Origin: a bacterium
GTDB taxonomy: Bacteria; Vulcanimicrobiota; Xenobia; Xenobiales; Xenobiaceae
DNA: 7,114 nucleotides
Assembly (NCBI GenBank): GCA_017444045.1
Contig: JAFSXO010000173.1
Span: forward strand, 1 to 7,114
Direction of reading: 5' to 3'
Shown here: piece by piece, positions 1-6,921 of the stretch
Layout of the letters: each line of letters begins with the position of its first letter
How positions within the stretch are numbered: position 1 is the first letter of the stretch
Notes under the pieces: model-generated
Databases searched by the model: none
What the model was told of the DNA's origin: nothing
The model's input: the letters and a program-made list of their open reading frames with translations, nothing else
Program-made: the position numbers and the translations under genes

Positions 1-723
1 CCCGGCTCGTCTTGCGGTACCTGCGGAACACCTTTGGCGTGGTGGGAGAATATTCCCATCCTTTCGTACTTTATGCTGCGGGGCAAGTGCCATACCTGCG
101 GTTCTACGTTTTCCTGCCGATACGCTGGTGTTGAATTTATGTCAGGCTGTATGGCTGTAGCTCTGCTGCGCTTGTGCGGCGGGGTAACCTGGCATTACAT
201 TTATATGTACGTGTTCTATGCCTATCTTTGCGCTGTGTTTTTTATGGACTTTGACAACTGGATCATTTTAGACAGCGTGTCTCTGTCGGGGACGCTTGTC
301 GGTCTTATTGGCAGCCTTTTCACCGTGCAGCGCCTGGATATAGACTATTTTTCCGTCGTTTGGCTGAACAATCTGCTCTCCTCTCTTTTAGGAGCGGCCA
401 TCGGTGCTTTGCTGTTTTGGGCTATTCAGTTTTTGGGCTCGATCATAATGCGCCAGGAGGCTTTGGGAAGTGGAGATATCAAGCTGGCCGCGCTCATCGG
501 GGCGTTCCTAGGTTGGCAATATGGGCTTCTGGCGCTGATGCTTAGCTTTGTGCTGGGCGCTGTTACTGTTCCTCTGCTCATGCTTCTGCGCCGCCAGAGC
601 ATGGGAGGCCCCCTGCCCTTGGGAACCTTCATGGCCATAGCGTCGATGCTGGTCGTGTTCTATGGCGATCGCCTAATGCATATACTCCTGTATTGGCCGC
701 TTTATTTTGGCCTTTTTCCTTAG
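1..723 (+). CDS. Prepilin peptidase (type IV leader peptidase, A24 family), 5'-truncated by window edge
   Basis: This is a membrane aspartic protease that removes leader peptides from type IV pilin-like precursors, often also N-methylating them. The frame is open from base 1, so the true start lies upstream; 240 residues are visible. The first visible residues carry two CxxC pairs (Cys5/Cys8 and Cys30/Cys33, window numbering), the zinc-binding cytoplasmic domain of the longer family members. Between and after them lie ENIPILSY and a GKCHTCG-RYAGVEFMSG block typical of the family. Hydrophobic segments follow. The candidate catalytic aspartates lie in the DFDNWIILD stretch (residues 83-91) and in GSGDIKLAALIGAFLG (Asp159). 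The usual LPD is ILD here. The prepilin gene downstream encodes a plausible substrate. The family call is firm; the specific system (competence pilus, type IV pilus or type II secretion) cannot be told. Confidence 0.93.
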   Translation, partial: PGSSCGTCGTPLAWWENIPILSYFMLRGKCHTCGSTFSCRYAGVEFMSGCMAVALLRLCGGVTWHYIYMYVFYAYLCAVFFMDFDNWIILDSVSLSGTLVGLIGSLFTVQRLDIDYFSVVWLNNLLSSLLGAAIGALLFWAIQFLGSIIMRQEALGSGDIKLAALIGAFLGWQYGLLALMLSFVLGAVTVPLLMLLRRQSMGGPLPLGTFMAIASMLVVFYGDRLMHILLYWPLYFGLFP

Positions 724-737
724 GAAGTGGCAGAGAA

Positions 738-772
738 TAACATTATTGCACTAAAATGTTAAAATTTTTTTT
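738..772 (+). terminator. Weak intrinsic terminator candidate after the prepilin peptidase gene
   Basis: TAACATT (738-744) pairs with AATGTTA (755-761) around a 10-nt loop, followed after three A by eight T (765-772). The stem has only one G-C pair, so it would be weak. Its position just after the peptidase stop codon and before a promoter fits a terminator, but AT-rich sequence can give this by chance. Confidence 0.35.
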
Positions 773-776
773 ATCT

Positions 777-806
777 TTTAAACTGGGTTTTGTGGTAAAA
801 TATAAT
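777..806 (+). promoter_or_regulatory. Probable sigma-70-type promoter for the prepilin gene
   Basis: A perfect TATAAT sits at 801-806. TTTAAA at 777-782 matches four of six bases of the TTGACA box with an 18-nt spacer. The surrounding gap is strongly AT-rich. Transcription would begin near 812, giving an untranslated leader of about 55 nt before the ATG at 870. The -10 box is convincing and the -35 box is modest. Confidence 0.55.
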
Positions 807-857
807 ATGTAGTAATATTTTAAGTACTTTATTAGTGCTAATGTTTATGTGGATATC

Positions 858-863
858 GGAGGA
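858..863 (+). promoter_or_regulatory. Ribosome binding site that fixes the prepilin start
   Basis: GGAGGA lies six nucleotides before the ATG at 870. An in-frame GTG at 849 would place this Shine-Dalgarno sequence inside the coding region and has no good site of its own, so the ATG at 870 is preferred. Confidence 0.8.
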
Positions 864-869
864 AAGCAG

Positions 870-1313
870 ATGCTGAAGAATAGAGCTGCAGGCTATTTTG
901 GCTTTACTCTTGTAGAAATCATGGTTGTGATTACGATCATGGCTGTGCTTTTAGCTATCTTTTTGCCAAATATTTCGCGTTCTAGGCAGCAGGCTCTGCT
1001 GGCTTCCTGTGAGAGCAATCAGCGCAATTTGGCAGCGGGACTAGAGCTGTATAATACCCATTTTAAGCGCTATCCCACACAGCTGCCGGCATTGTATCCT
1101 GACTATATGAAAAGATGTACCTGCCCTACCAATATGTCTGACTATGAGTATTATGCTGATGCAGAGGGGAAAACATACACTATTGAATGCAAGGGTACAC
1201 ACCATCTCGGCGTTGAGAATATGGAAGAGGGCTTCCCCCAGTATTCTCCGGTTATCGGTTTGATATTGCGTGAGAGCCAGATCAACCAAGCCAGCGGAGG
1301 CGGCGGGAACTAG
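870..1313 (+). CDS. Type IV pilin-like prepilin (pseudopilin) with N-terminal methylation motif
   Basis: A 147-residue prepilin. The leader of 11 residues (MLKNRAAGYFG) precedes the class III signal GFTLVEIMVV. Cleavage is expected after Gly11, leaving Phe12 as residue +1 and Glu16 as the conserved Glu+5. Residues 12-32 form the hydrophobic helix used both as membrane anchor and assembly spine. After it come an amphipathic stretch (SRQQALLASCESNQRNLAAG) and a short globular domain containing YPTQLPALYPDY. Cys47, Cys83, Cys85 and Cys107 could form disulfides. The tail ends in a Gly-rich ASGGGGN. The product is probably exported and built into a pilus or pseudopilus after processing by the upstream peptidase. 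No ATPase, platform protein or other minor pilin is in the window, so the system and the major-versus-minor role remain open. Confidence 0.88.
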   Translation: MLKNRAAGYFGFTLVEIMVVITIMAVLLAIFLPNISRSRQQALLASCESNQRNLAAGLELYNTHFKRYPTQLPALYPDYMKRCTCPTNMSDYEYYADAEGKTYTIECKGTHHLGVENMEEGFPQYSPVIGLILRESQINQASGGGGN

Positions 1314-1325
1314 CAGTTAATAATT

Positions 1326-1341
1326 CAATGCCAGTAACTTA
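1326..1341 (+). repeat. 16-bp direct repeat, upstream copy
   Basis: CAATGCCAGTAACTTA here is identical to 6871-6886, so the two copies bracket the ornithine operon. A degenerate hairpin is visible: AATGC (1327-1331) can pair with GCATT (1347-1351) over a 15-nt loop. The downstream copy forms a longer, perfect stem. It looks like one member of an intergenic repeat family; its function is unknown. Confidence 0.7.
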
Positions 1342-1398
1342 GCGAAGCATTCTTGGGTTAGTGGCTAGGATAAAGAAGGCTAGTAATTGTTGTAATAG

Positions 1399-1444
1399 AA
1401 ATGGCTTTTGGTGTGCTGTTGAGGCACCTCAAAAGCTATTTTTT
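1399..1444 (+). terminator. Strong intrinsic terminator-like hairpin between the prepilin gene and ord
   Basis: Positions 1399-1416 pair with 1424-1441 over a 7-nt loop (1417-1423). Seventeen of eighteen positions pair, including two G-T wobbles; the only mismatch is T1412/C1428. A run of six T (1439-1444) follows or overlaps the end of the stem. The orientation suits the + strand. It may simply end the prepilin transcript, but it finishes only 37 nt before the ord start codon. It may therefore lie inside the operon leader and act as an attenuator. No leader peptide or antiterminator was recognised. Confidence 0.75.
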
Positions 1445-1471
1445 GCTTGATTTATTTTTAATACGAACCAT

Positions 1472-1476
1472 GGGGG
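1472..1476 (+). promoter_or_regulatory. G-rich ribosome binding site that fixes the ord start
   Basis: GGGGG lies five nucleotides before the ATG at 1482. Earlier in-frame ATGs at 1401 and 1470 are less likely: the first is inside the terminator-like hairpin and the second overlaps this site. A start at 1482 puts the Rossmann motif at the usual distance from the N-terminus. Confidence 0.6.
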
Positions 1477-1481
1477 TATGC

Positions 1482-2528
1482 ATGAGAAATAATATTCGTG
1501 TCGCTATTTGGGGCTTTGGTGCAATGGGCAGCGGTATTGCCAAGGTCTTGCTGGGTAAGCAGGGCGTGGAGATCAGCGGTGTCTGCGATATCGCGCCTCA
1601 GAGAGTCGGTCGCAGCATATTTGAGCTGCTCGGTGCTGAGCGCGGGCAGAGAGAGGATGTCGCCGTAACAGCTGAAATCGGCGAGGTGCTGGCTGCTAAG
1701 CCCGATGTCTGCATTCTGGCTACAGATTCGTTTACGGTTAAGGCATTCCCCAAGATCAAGGCTATAGCTGAGGCGGGAGTCAACGTTATTTCTACCGCCG
1801 AAGAGATGAGCTATCCAAAAGCTCAGAATCCCGAGCTGGCGGCTCAGATCGATGCAATTGCCAAAGAACACGGGGTTACGGTTCTGGGCACAGGTATTAA
1901 TCCTGGCTTGATGATGGACCTGCTGGCTATCTGCCTTAGCGGCTGTATGACCGATGTCGAAAAGGTTATCTGCAAGCGCGTCAACAGTCTTTCGCCGTTT
2001 GGCCCGGCAGTTATGGAAGAGCAGGGTGTGGGATTAACTCAGGAAGAATTTGCCAAGAGAACGGCAGATGGCACTTTGGCGGGACATGTCGGTTTTGCCG
2101 AGTCGGTTGGCATGATCGGCGAAGCCCTGGGCTGGAATATCGATAAATTCGAACAGCAGATGCAGCCGATTGTAACCAATGTAGACCGCCGCTCTCCTTA
2201 TGGTTTTGCCGCTAAGGGCGATGTCGCCGGAGTTAATATGACAGGACAGGGCTATGCCGATGGTGAGCTTAAAATCGAGATGATCCATCCTCAGCAGATA
2301 GAGCCGGAAATGGAAGGAACTCATACCGGCGACTACATTACTCTGGTAGGTACTCCGCCCGTAAATATGGTGAATCAGCCCGAGGTCGATGGCGGTATCG
2401 GCACTATAGCTATGTGCGTCAATATGATACCTCATGTCATTAATGCCCGTCCGGGTCTGAAGACCATGATCGATCTGCCCGTTCCTCACGCCATAATGGG
2501 TGACTTCAGAAATCTATTAGAGGACTAG
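1482..2528 (+). CDS. ord: 2,4-diaminopentanoate dehydrogenase
   Basis: A 348-residue NAD(P)-dependent enzyme that oxidatively deaminates 2,4-diaminopentanoate to 2-amino-4-oxopentanoate, releasing ammonia and NADH; it is the middle step of ornithine fermentation. The N-terminus is a Rossmann fold: IRVAIWGFGAMGSG with GxGxxG at residues 11-16. Asp36 follows the second strand (ISGVCD), the position where an acidic residue usually favours NAD over NADP. GTGINPGLMMD at about 136-146 resembles the dihydrodipicolinate reductase-like core of this family. It is the first gene of a five-gene unit whose other members match the same pathway, which strongly supports the specific name. The start at 1482 was chosen over the longer 1401 start because of the ribosome binding site and the N-terminal fold. 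Cytosolic; no signal peptide. Confidence 0.93.
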   Translation: MRNNIRVAIWGFGAMGSGIAKVLLGKQGVEISGVCDIAPQRVGRSIFELLGAERGQREDVAVTAEIGEVLAAKPDVCILATDSFTVKAFPKIKAIAEAGVNVISTAEEMSYPKAQNPELAAQIDAIAKEHGVTVLGTGINPGLMMDLLAICLSGCMTDVEKVICKRVNSLSPFGPAVMEEQGVGLTQEEFAKRTADGTLAGHVGFAESVGMIGEALGWNIDKFEQQMQPIVTNVDRRSPYGFAAKGDVAGVNMTGQGYADGELKIEMIHPQQIEPEMEGTHTGDYITLVGTPPVNMVNQPEVDGGIGTIAMCVNMIPHVINARPGLKTMIDLPVPHAIMGDFRNLLED

Positions 2529-2536
2529 GGGGGCGC

Positions 2537-2851
2537 ATGGACGAGAAACGAGCTGTTAAGGGCGACTGGGTGCGCCTGCATATTGTGGCCATGGAGCCGG
2601 CGGAGCGCGCTGAGCATTTGCCGGAGGACACCAAAAACGTGCCGCTGGAAATGTGGGTTAAGGGCTTCCTGCAGAATGAAACAGCCGAAATTGGCGACGA
2701 GGCGCAGGTGATGACCCGTACTGGGCGGCTGGTCTGCGGTATTTTAACTGAACGCAATCCCGGCTATACGCACAGCTTTGGGGATACTGTGCCCGAGCTT
2801 CTTCAGATTGGTCCCCAGGTGAGAAGTATTGTCTTTGGAGGCGAGCAATAA
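2537..2851 (+). CDS. ortA: 2-amino-4-oxopentanoate thiolase, alpha (small) subunit
   Basis: A 104-residue protein, the small subunit of the thiolase that cleaves 2-amino-4-oxopentanoate with CoA to acetyl-CoA and alanine. Recognisable features are KGDWVRLHIV near the N-terminus, LPEDTKNVPLEMWVKGFL in the middle, and a C-terminal GRLVCGILTERNPGYTHSFG followed by PELLQIG. The subunit carries no PLP lysine of its own; catalysis is assigned to the beta subunit. An AGGGGGG run (2527-2533) serves as ribosome binding site and overlaps the ord stop codon, suggesting translational coupling across the 8-nt gap. Only one base separates its stop codon from the ortB ATG. Identification rests on motif recall and the strict gene order. 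Confidence 0.92.
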   Translation: MDEKRAVKGDWVRLHIVAMEPAERAEHLPEDTKNVPLEMWVKGFLQNETAEIGDEAQVMTRTGRLVCGILTERNPGYTHSFGDTVPELLQIGPQVRSIVFGGEQ

Positions 2852-2852
2852 T

Positions 2853-4265
2853 ATGGCAACTGACAATAGCTACCAAGCGGTGATGGCTCGCAAAAACGAA
2901 ATAATGAAGGCCGCGGTTGGGGTTGATTACGGCGTTTATGAAAGCGGCTCCATCGCTTTTGACTACGAAGGCATGATGGCTGCTACCGGTTATTCTTTAG
3001 AGGATGTGCAGGCTATTCAGCGGGGATTTTGCGTGGGCGGCACGCCGCTCATGGAGCTGAAAAATCTTACAGCTTTGGCCCGCAAATTAGCGCCTAAAGG
3101 CTACGGAGCGCGCATATTTGTTAAGGACGAGGCCGCCAATCCTTCGGGAAGCTTCAAGGTGCGCAGGGCAGCCAGTTCGGTATATGCAGCTAAGCAACGC
3201 GGCTATAAGGGAGTTATTTCGGCTACCTCTGGCAATTACGGAGCGGCTGTAGCCTCCTGCTGCGCCAAGGCTGGCCTGAAGTGCATAGTAGTCCAGGAAT
3301 GCTTCGATTCGCATGGCCTGGGCCAGCCAGAAATTGTGGAAAAAGCGCGCAAATGCGAAGCATTGGGAGCTGAAGTGATTCAACTCACAGTTGGTCCCGA
3401 GCTGTTTTACATATTCCTGCGTCTGCTCGAAGATACCGGATATTTCAACGCCTCGCTTTACACCACTTACGGTGTGCAGGGCATCGAAACCTTAGGCTGG
3501 GAGATCGCCCAGCAGTTCCGCGAACAGGTCGGCAAGGATCCGGCGATGGTGGTCTGCACCAATGCCGGAGGCGGCAACCTAACGGGAACGGCCCGTGGTC
3601 TGCTAAAGGCCGACTGCCACGCCCAGGTCGTTGGGGCCAGCGTGAATCTGAAGGGTCTGCACATGGCTTCTGACCGGCAGTTTAACCGCAAGTCCTTCAC
3701 TACCGGCCACACCGGCTTTGGCGTTCCCTTCTCGACCTGGCCTGACCGCTCCGACGTGCCGCGCAGCGCGGCGCGCCCCTTGCGCTATATGGACCGCTAT
3801 GTGACGGTTAACCAGGGCGAAGTTTTTTACATTACCGAAGCATTGGCTTCGCTCGAGGGGCTAGAAAAAGGCCCTGCAGGCAATACCTCACTGGCCGCGG
3901 GCTTCTATTTAGCCCAGACCCTGCCGGAGGACGAGTGCCTGGTGGTGCAGGAGACCGAATATACAGGAGCTGGCAAGCATGTAAACGCCCAGCTGTCCTT
4001 TGCCCGCAGCAACGGGATAGAGATTAAGGTCGGCGATCCTGCCGAAGAGGTGCCCGGTACCAGTATCGTGCTGCCCGCCCATCCGAGTATGATCAAGGCG
4101 CGGGATATCGACATGCAGAATCTGCGCAGGTCGCTCATTAAGCATGCGGTTAGCACGCTGCCCGGCTGCGAGGAGAATAAAGCGGCTGATCTGGCGCAGA
4201 GCGATATAGAATTCTTAGCTGCTGAGACTAAGAGCAGTGCTGACTTTGTGAGGGAGGCTTTATGA
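2853..4265 (+). CDS. ortB: 2-amino-4-oxopentanoate thiolase, beta (PLP) subunit
   Basis: A 470-residue fold-type II PLP enzyme, related to threonine synthase, forming the catalytic subunit of the CoA-dependent thiolase that yields acetyl-CoA and alanine. Lys102 in NPSGSFKVRRA is the expected Schiff-base lysine. TSGNYG (125-130) is the substrate or cofactor loop seen in this fold, and NAGGGN (237-242) is the Gly-rich phosphate-binding loop. An in-frame TTG at 2829 would extend it, but the ATG at 2853 is preferred: GGAGG at 2837-2841 precedes it and the TTG lies inside ortA. The stop codon overlaps the oraS start (ATGA), as expected for co-translated genes. The sequence could be called a generic threonine synthase-like protein without its neighbours; with them the assignment is firm. 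Confidence 0.93.
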   Translation: MATDNSYQAVMARKNEIMKAAVGVDYGVYESGSIAFDYEGMMAATGYSLEDVQAIQRGFCVGGTPLMELKNLTALARKLAPKGYGARIFVKDEAANPSGSFKVRRAASSVYAAKQRGYKGVISATSGNYGAAVASCCAKAGLKCIVVQECFDSHGLGQPEIVEKARKCEALGAEVIQLTVGPELFYIFLRLLEDTGYFNASLYTTYGVQGIETLGWEIAQQFREQVGKDPAMVVCTNAGGGNLTGTARGLLKADCHAQVVGASVNLKGLHMASDRQFNRKSFTTGHTGFGVPFSTWPDRSDVPRSAARPLRYMDRYVTVNQGEVFYITEALASLEGLEKGPAGNTSLAAGFYLAQTLPEDECLVVQETEYTGAGKHVNAQLSFARSNGIEIKVGDPAEEVPGTSIVLPAHPSMIKARDIDMQNLRRSLIKHAVSTLPGCEENKAADLAQSDIEFLAAETKSSADFVREAL

Positions 4266-4648
4266 AACGCGCAGACGATTATCAGGCGCGCAGGGCGCAT
4301 TTGGCAGAGCTGAGCGATGAGCAGCTAGAAGAGCGCTTTTGGGCGCTGACAGGAAAGCTGGTCGATCCTTTGCTGCAGCTGGGCCGCGACAATACGACGC
4401 CGGCTATAGAGCGTTCGGTTTTGCTGCGCATGGGCTTCTCTTCATTAGAGGCCCGCGACATCGTTCAGGGCTGTCTGGAGCGCGGACTGCTGGGACATGG
4501 TGCTGGCAATGTGGTGTATCGCTTATCTAAGAGCGAGAAGCTGGAGCTGCGCGAGGCTGGACTTAGCTTAGTAAACGGCGAGAATTGGGATAAGGCAGTT
4601 GCGCTTTTCGCTAAAAGCGCCGCCGCGCCACCGGAGGTTAAAGCGTAA
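4262..4648 (+). CDS. oraS: D-ornithine 4,5-aminomutase, S (small) subunit
   Basis: A 128-residue small subunit of the adenosylcobalamin- and PLP-dependent aminomutase that moves the terminal amino group of D-ornithine to C4. It is rich in charged helical residues at the N-terminus (MKRADDYQARRAHLAELSDEQ) and carries the block TPAIERSVLLRMGFSSLEA at about 46-64, typical of this subunit. The length is close to the roughly 120 residues known for the clostridial protein. It has no cofactor motif; in the known enzyme the large subunit holds both cofactors and the small one is needed for activity. The start overlaps the ortB stop by four bases, with AGGGAGG (4251-4257) as ribosome binding site. The Ala/Pro-rich C-terminal tail looks unstructured. 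Confidence 0.92.
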   Translation: MKRADDYQARRAHLAELSDEQLEERFWALTGKLVDPLLQLGRDNTTPAIERSVLLRMGFSSLEARDIVQGCLERGLLGHGAGNVVYRLSKSEKLELREAGLSLVNGENWDKAVALFAKSAAAPPEVKA

Positions 4649-6868
4649 ATGTCTGATTATCAGTTAGATCCGCAGCAAAAAATCGATGTGGCGGCCGTGC
4701 TTGAGGATTTGGAGCATTACCGTCCCCGGCGCCGGGGCTGGACCTGGCGCGAGCCGCAGGCCGATCTGCACATGGGCCCCTTTGTTTACCATGACTGCAC
4801 TAAGCCGCTCAAGAGCAGCGTACCTTTGCCTCCCGCGCATTACTTCGAGGATATAGACCCTCAGCCGGCTCCCGTGATTACCACGGAGATCGCTTCTGGC
4901 CGTTTTGAGGACGATATCCGCCGTATGCGCTTGGCCGCTCATCATGGCGCCGATCATATTATGGTCATTCGCACCGCCGGACAGTCGCACTTTGACGGGC
5001 TGATCGAGGGCACTCCCCAGGGCATGGGTGGCGTGCCGATTACCCGCAAGCAGGTGCGGGCTCAGCGCAAGGCCTTGGACATGATTGAGGACGAGGTAGG
5101 GCGCCCGATCAACTATCACTCGTATGTCAGCGGTGTAGCCGGCCCCGATATCGCGGTGATGTTTGCCGAAGAGGGAGTTAATGGTGTGCACCAGGACCCT
5201 CAGTATAATGTCATATACCGCAATATCAACATGGTGCGCTCGTTTGTCGATGCCTGCGAATCCAAAAAGCTCATAGCCTGGGCAGATATGGCGCAGATCG
5301 ACGGTGCCCACAACGCTAACGCCACGGCGCGCGAGGCCTGGAAGGTCATGCCCGAGCTGATGGTGCAGCATGCCATCAACGCGCTGTTTTCGGCCAAGGT
5401 GGGAGTTAGCAAGCGCAATATCTGCCTTTCGACGGTTCCGCCTACGGCTACTCCGGCGCCCTGCGTGTATATGGACCTGCCCTATGCGGTAGCCCTGCGC
5501 GATCTGTTCCATGAGTATCGGATGCGCGCTCAGATGAACACCAAGTACATCGAGTCCTCAACCCGCGAGGCTACGGTTACCCATGTGCTGAATATGTTTA
5601 TCTCCAAGCTGACCAGCGCCGACATTCAGTCCACCATTACCCCTGACGAAGGCCGCAACGTACCCTGGCACATTTATAATATCGAAGCCTGCGATACGGC
5701 CAAGCAGACCTTGGTGGGCTTAGATGGCCTTATGGAAATGGTCGAGCTGAAGAAAGACGGCTATCTGCGCGAAAAGGCCAGAGAGCTGAAGGAACGGGCT
5801 GTGCTATTCCTGGAGGAGATGATCGAGCTGGGCGGCTACTTTAACGCTGTCGAGGCGGGATTCTTCGTGGACAGCGGCTGCTATCCCGAGCGCAACGGCG
5901 ACGGCATAGCCCGCGCTGTTGACGGCGGCATTGGTGCCGGAACCGTCATCCCCAGGGAAGCCGATTATATGGCCCCGGTTACCGCGCATTATGGCTATAA
6001 CAATGTCGCCCAGTACGATCTGGGAGCCGAGGACAATCCCAGCTCTCTTATCGGCGGATGCACCCTGGAAAACCCCGATAAGATCGTCTATATCGATGAG
6101 CTAGACGACAGCGACAATGTGTATCTGCGCATGGACGAGGTCAAAGAGTTTGCCGGTCCCAAGGCCAAAAAGATCAAACCGGAGATGGAATGGCTGGCCG
6201 ATGGCACGATCATGATCACCTCGTTTTTCCCGACCGACTCCAAAACTGCCGAGGCGGCGGCCTTAGAGATGGGCCGGCGGCTGAATCTGCAGGAGCCTAC
6301 GGTGATCAGCCGGGAGATTATGCACCCCGTAGAGGGCACGCGCATCGAGCTTAAGGGCAAAGTGCCCTTCTCAATCGATATCGACTCTCTGGTGATCCCT
6401 GAGGAACCCGATATTATGTCTGATGCCGATATTCGCGCCGCCATCGAAGCAAAACCGATGAAGGTCGTGTGCGGTACGGTCGGGCAGGATGAGCATTCTG
6501 TAGGCCTGCGCGAGATTATCGACATCAAGCACGGCGGTATCGAAAAATACGGAATCGAAGTTCATTATTTGGGCACTTCTGTATCGCCGGAAAAGATGGT
6601 GAACGCTGCGGTCGAGCTTGATGCCGATGCTATTCTGGCTTCGGCGGTCATCAGCCACGACGATATTCACTACAAGAATATAGCGTCTATCGATCGCATC
6701 GCCACAGAGATGGGCGTGCGCGATAGGCTTATCTTCGTGGCCGGCGGAACCCAGGTCGACCCGGCTCAGGCTAGAGCTCACGGTGCTGACGAGGGCTTTG
6801 GCCGCGGCACCCATGGTAACCATGTGGCTACCTTCCTGGTGAAGCATCGTGCGGAGCGCAATCTGTAG
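4649..6868 (+). CDS. oraE: D-ornithine 4,5-aminomutase, E (large, cofactor-binding) subunit
   Basis: A 739-residue catalytic subunit that converts D-ornithine to 2,4-diaminopentanoate by a radical mechanism using adenosylcobalamin and PLP. The N-terminal two thirds form the substrate/PLP barrel region, followed by a linker with acidic stretches. The C-terminal part from about residue 603 is a B12-binding Rossmann domain. DEHSVG (614-619) is the base-off DxHxxG signature, so His616 is the expected cobalt ligand. Lys627 in IIDIKHGG, eleven residues later, matches the lysine known to bind PLP in the clostridial enzyme (His618 and Lys629 there). The domain closes with GGTQVDPAQARAHGADEGFGRG. The ATG abuts the oraS stop, with GGAGG at 4633-4637 inside oraS, so the two subunits are probably translationally coupled. 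The gene appears intact and is the last of the operon. Confidence 0.96.
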   Translation: MSDYQLDPQQKIDVAAVLEDLEHYRPRRRGWTWREPQADLHMGPFVYHDCTKPLKSSVPLPPAHYFEDIDPQPAPVITTEIASGRFEDDIRRMRLAAHHGADHIMVIRTAGQSHFDGLIEGTPQGMGGVPITRKQVRAQRKALDMIEDEVGRPINYHSYVSGVAGPDIAVMFAEEGVNGVHQDPQYNVIYRNINMVRSFVDACESKKLIAWADMAQIDGAHNANATAREAWKVMPELMVQHAINALFSAKVGVSKRNICLSTVPPTATPAPCVYMDLPYAVALRDLFHEYRMRAQMNTKYIESSTREATVTHVLNMFISKLTSADIQSTITPDEGRNVPWHIYNIEACDTAKQTLVGLDGLMEMVELKKDGYLREKARELKERAVLFLEEMIELGGYFNAVEAGFFVDSGCYPERNGDGIARAVDGGIGAGTVIPREADYMAPVTAHYGYNNVAQYDLGAEDNPSSLIGGCTLENPDKIVYIDELDDSDNVYLRMDEVKEFAGPKAKKIKPEMEWLADGTIMITSFFPTDSKTAEAAALEMGRRLNLQEPTVISREIMHPVEGTRIELKGKVPFSIDIDSLVIPEEPDIMSDADIRAAIEAKPMKVVCGTVGQDEHSVGLREIIDIKHGGIEKYGIEVHYLGTSVSPEKMVNAAVELDADAILASAVISHDDIHYKNIASIDRIATEMGVRDRLIFVAGGTQVDPAQARAHGADEGFGRGTHGNHVATFLVKHRAERNL

Positions 6869-6870
6869 AA

Positions 6871-6901
6871 CAATGCCAGTAACTTAAGAGTCATGGCATT
6901 G
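6871..6901 (+). repeat. Hairpin containing the downstream copy of the 16-bp repeat
   Basis: CAATGCCA (6871-6878) pairs perfectly with TGGCATTG (6894-6901) around a 15-nt loop; ACT/AGT inside the loop could add three pairs. The first 16 bases equal 1326-1341 upstream of ord. The hairpin begins two bases after the oraE stop codon. It lacks a T run, so it does not look like a standard intrinsic terminator. It could still stabilise the 3' end of the message or be part of a dispersed repeat. Confidence 0.6.
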
Positions 6902-6921
6902 GGTATTGCTTATTCATGTGC

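Noticed and set aside
849..869. GTG start for the prepilin at 849
   Set aside because: It would put the GGAGGA ribosome binding site inside the gene; the ATG at 870 is correctly spaced from it.
1401..1481. Longer ord reading frame starting at the ATG at 1401
   Set aside because: This extension overlaps the terminator-like hairpin and adds a hydrophobic stretch before the Rossmann fold; the ATG at 1482 has a G-rich ribosome binding site and a normal family N-terminus.
1314..1481. Cobalamin riboswitch controlling the B12-dependent operon
   Set aside because: The gap is short for one and I see no B12-box-like conserved core; only the terminator-like hairpin and the 16-bp repeat are evident.
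2829..2852. TTG start for ortB at 2829
   Set aside because: It lies within ortA and has no better ribosome binding site; the ATG at 2853 starts right after the ortA stop with GGAGG upstream.
4664..5512. Long open frame on the minus strand inside oraE (282 codons)
   Set aside because: It is antisense to a well-recognised gene, shows no familiar motif, and is the kind of shadow frame that biased codon use produces. The same holds for the other antisense frames in the operon.
1482..6868. A new multi-gene system
   Set aside because: All five genes match the known ornithine fermentation set in order, length and motifs, so novelty is not supported.
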